From: Pseudomonadota bacterium
GTDB taxonomy: Bacteria; Pseudomonadota; Alphaproteobacteria; UBA2966; CAIVPW01
Direction: 5' to 3'
Length of the DNA stretch: 5,405 nt
NCBI GenBank assembly: GCA_027625125.1
Contig: JAQBXG010000120.1
Location: forward strand, 1 to 5,405
Shown: positions 5,291-5,405 of the stretch, piece after piece
Numbering within the stretch: the stretch's first letter is position 1
Layout of the letters: the number at the start of each line of letters is the position of its first letter
Notes under the pieces: model-generated
Databases searched by the model: none
What the model saw: the letters and a program-made list of their open reading frames with translations, nothing else
Told to the model about the DNA's origin: nothing
Translations under genes and position numbers: made by a program

Positions 5291-5405
5291 GGCGCAGGCG
5301 GCGGCGGAATCAGCAACAGCGGCTCCTCGGCGGCCAGGGGCGGTGGCGGCGCGATTGCTTCCGCCGGCGGCGCAATTGGTTCCACCGGCGCCGCCGCCGC
5401 TTCGG
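5287..5405 (-). CDS. C-terminal end of an unidentified gene with a Pro/Ala-rich tail (5' end outside window)
   Basis: Reading the minus strand inward from the right edge, one frame is open for 38 codons to a TAG at 5287-5289. The peptide is Pro/Ala/Glu-rich. It includes VEPIAPP directly followed by AEAIAPP, and it ends LLLIPPPPAP. Third positions are rich in G/C, and the other two minus frames are implausible: one is Arg-rich and stops early, the other runs through without a stop near the livF end and is Gly/Ala/Ser-rich. Such tails are low-complexity and probably disordered; they occur at the ends of many envelope and cytoplasmic proteins, so no function can be assigned. Its TAG and that of livF overlap within one CTAG, making the two genes convergent with a 4-bp overlap. 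Confidence 0.6.
   Translation of the reverse strand, partial: EAAAAPVEPIAPPAEAIAPPPPLAAEEPLLLIPPPPAP
5345..5386 (-). repeat. Two tandem imperfect 21-bp units encoding a heptapeptide repeat
   Basis: Bases 5345-5365 and 5366-5386 match at 18 of 21 positions. The period is seven codons. On the minus strand they correspond to the adjacent heptapeptides VEPIAPP and AEAIAPP in the tail of the partial gene. The array may continue as more diverged units beyond the window edge, which cannot be seen. Confidence 0.6.

Overview
The window is strongly G+C-rich, with G/C-heavy third codon positions, GTG and TTG starts and no visible AT-rich islands. Together with the subtype of ABC transporter present, this suggests a high-GC proteobacterium, most likely an alphaproteobacterium. 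That placement is inference; no rRNA or other marker gene is present.

Layout. (1) Bases 1-96 are a 15-bp tandem repeat (six full units plus a partial seventh) that probably continues upstream of the window. It is open in frame with a short stretch ending at a TAG at 226-228, read here as the 3' end of a plus-strand gene. (2) On the minus strand, 225-695 encodes a small exported protein of 156 residues that I do not recognise. (3) Bases 696-805 are a 110-bp divergent intergenic region that should hold both promoters. (4) From 806 to 5290 runs one tightly packed plus-strand operon: a periplasmic substrate-binding protein, two membrane permeases (LivH and LivM type) and two ATPases (LivG and LivF type). 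This is a complete ABC importer of the hydrophobic/branched-chain amino acid transporter (HAAT) family. (5) From 5405 back to 5287 is the C-terminal end of a minus-strand gene with a Pro/Ala-rich tail.

How the genes work together. The binding protein would capture a small carboxylate-type solute in the periplasm and deliver it to the LivH/LivM channel, and LivG/LivF would hydrolyse ATP to drive uptake. The binding protein resembles, from memory of family motifs, the alphaproteobacterial branch often linked to aromatic or other organic acids rather than classic leucine-binding proteins; the substrate cannot be read from sequence. The reading frames are spaced by 10 nt or overlap by 4, 8 and 4 nt, so translational coupling and a single transcript are likely.

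Most unusual points: both convergent gene boundaries (225-228 and 5287-5290) appear to be 4-bp overlaps in which one CTAG supplies TAG stops on both strands; the pentapeptide-encoding minisatellite; the unrecognised exported protein divergent from the transporter; and a LivF-type ATPase whose switch-loop position reads Asp-Thr-Ser. I found no convincing evidence for a wholly new system: the core is a standard importer with interesting edges.
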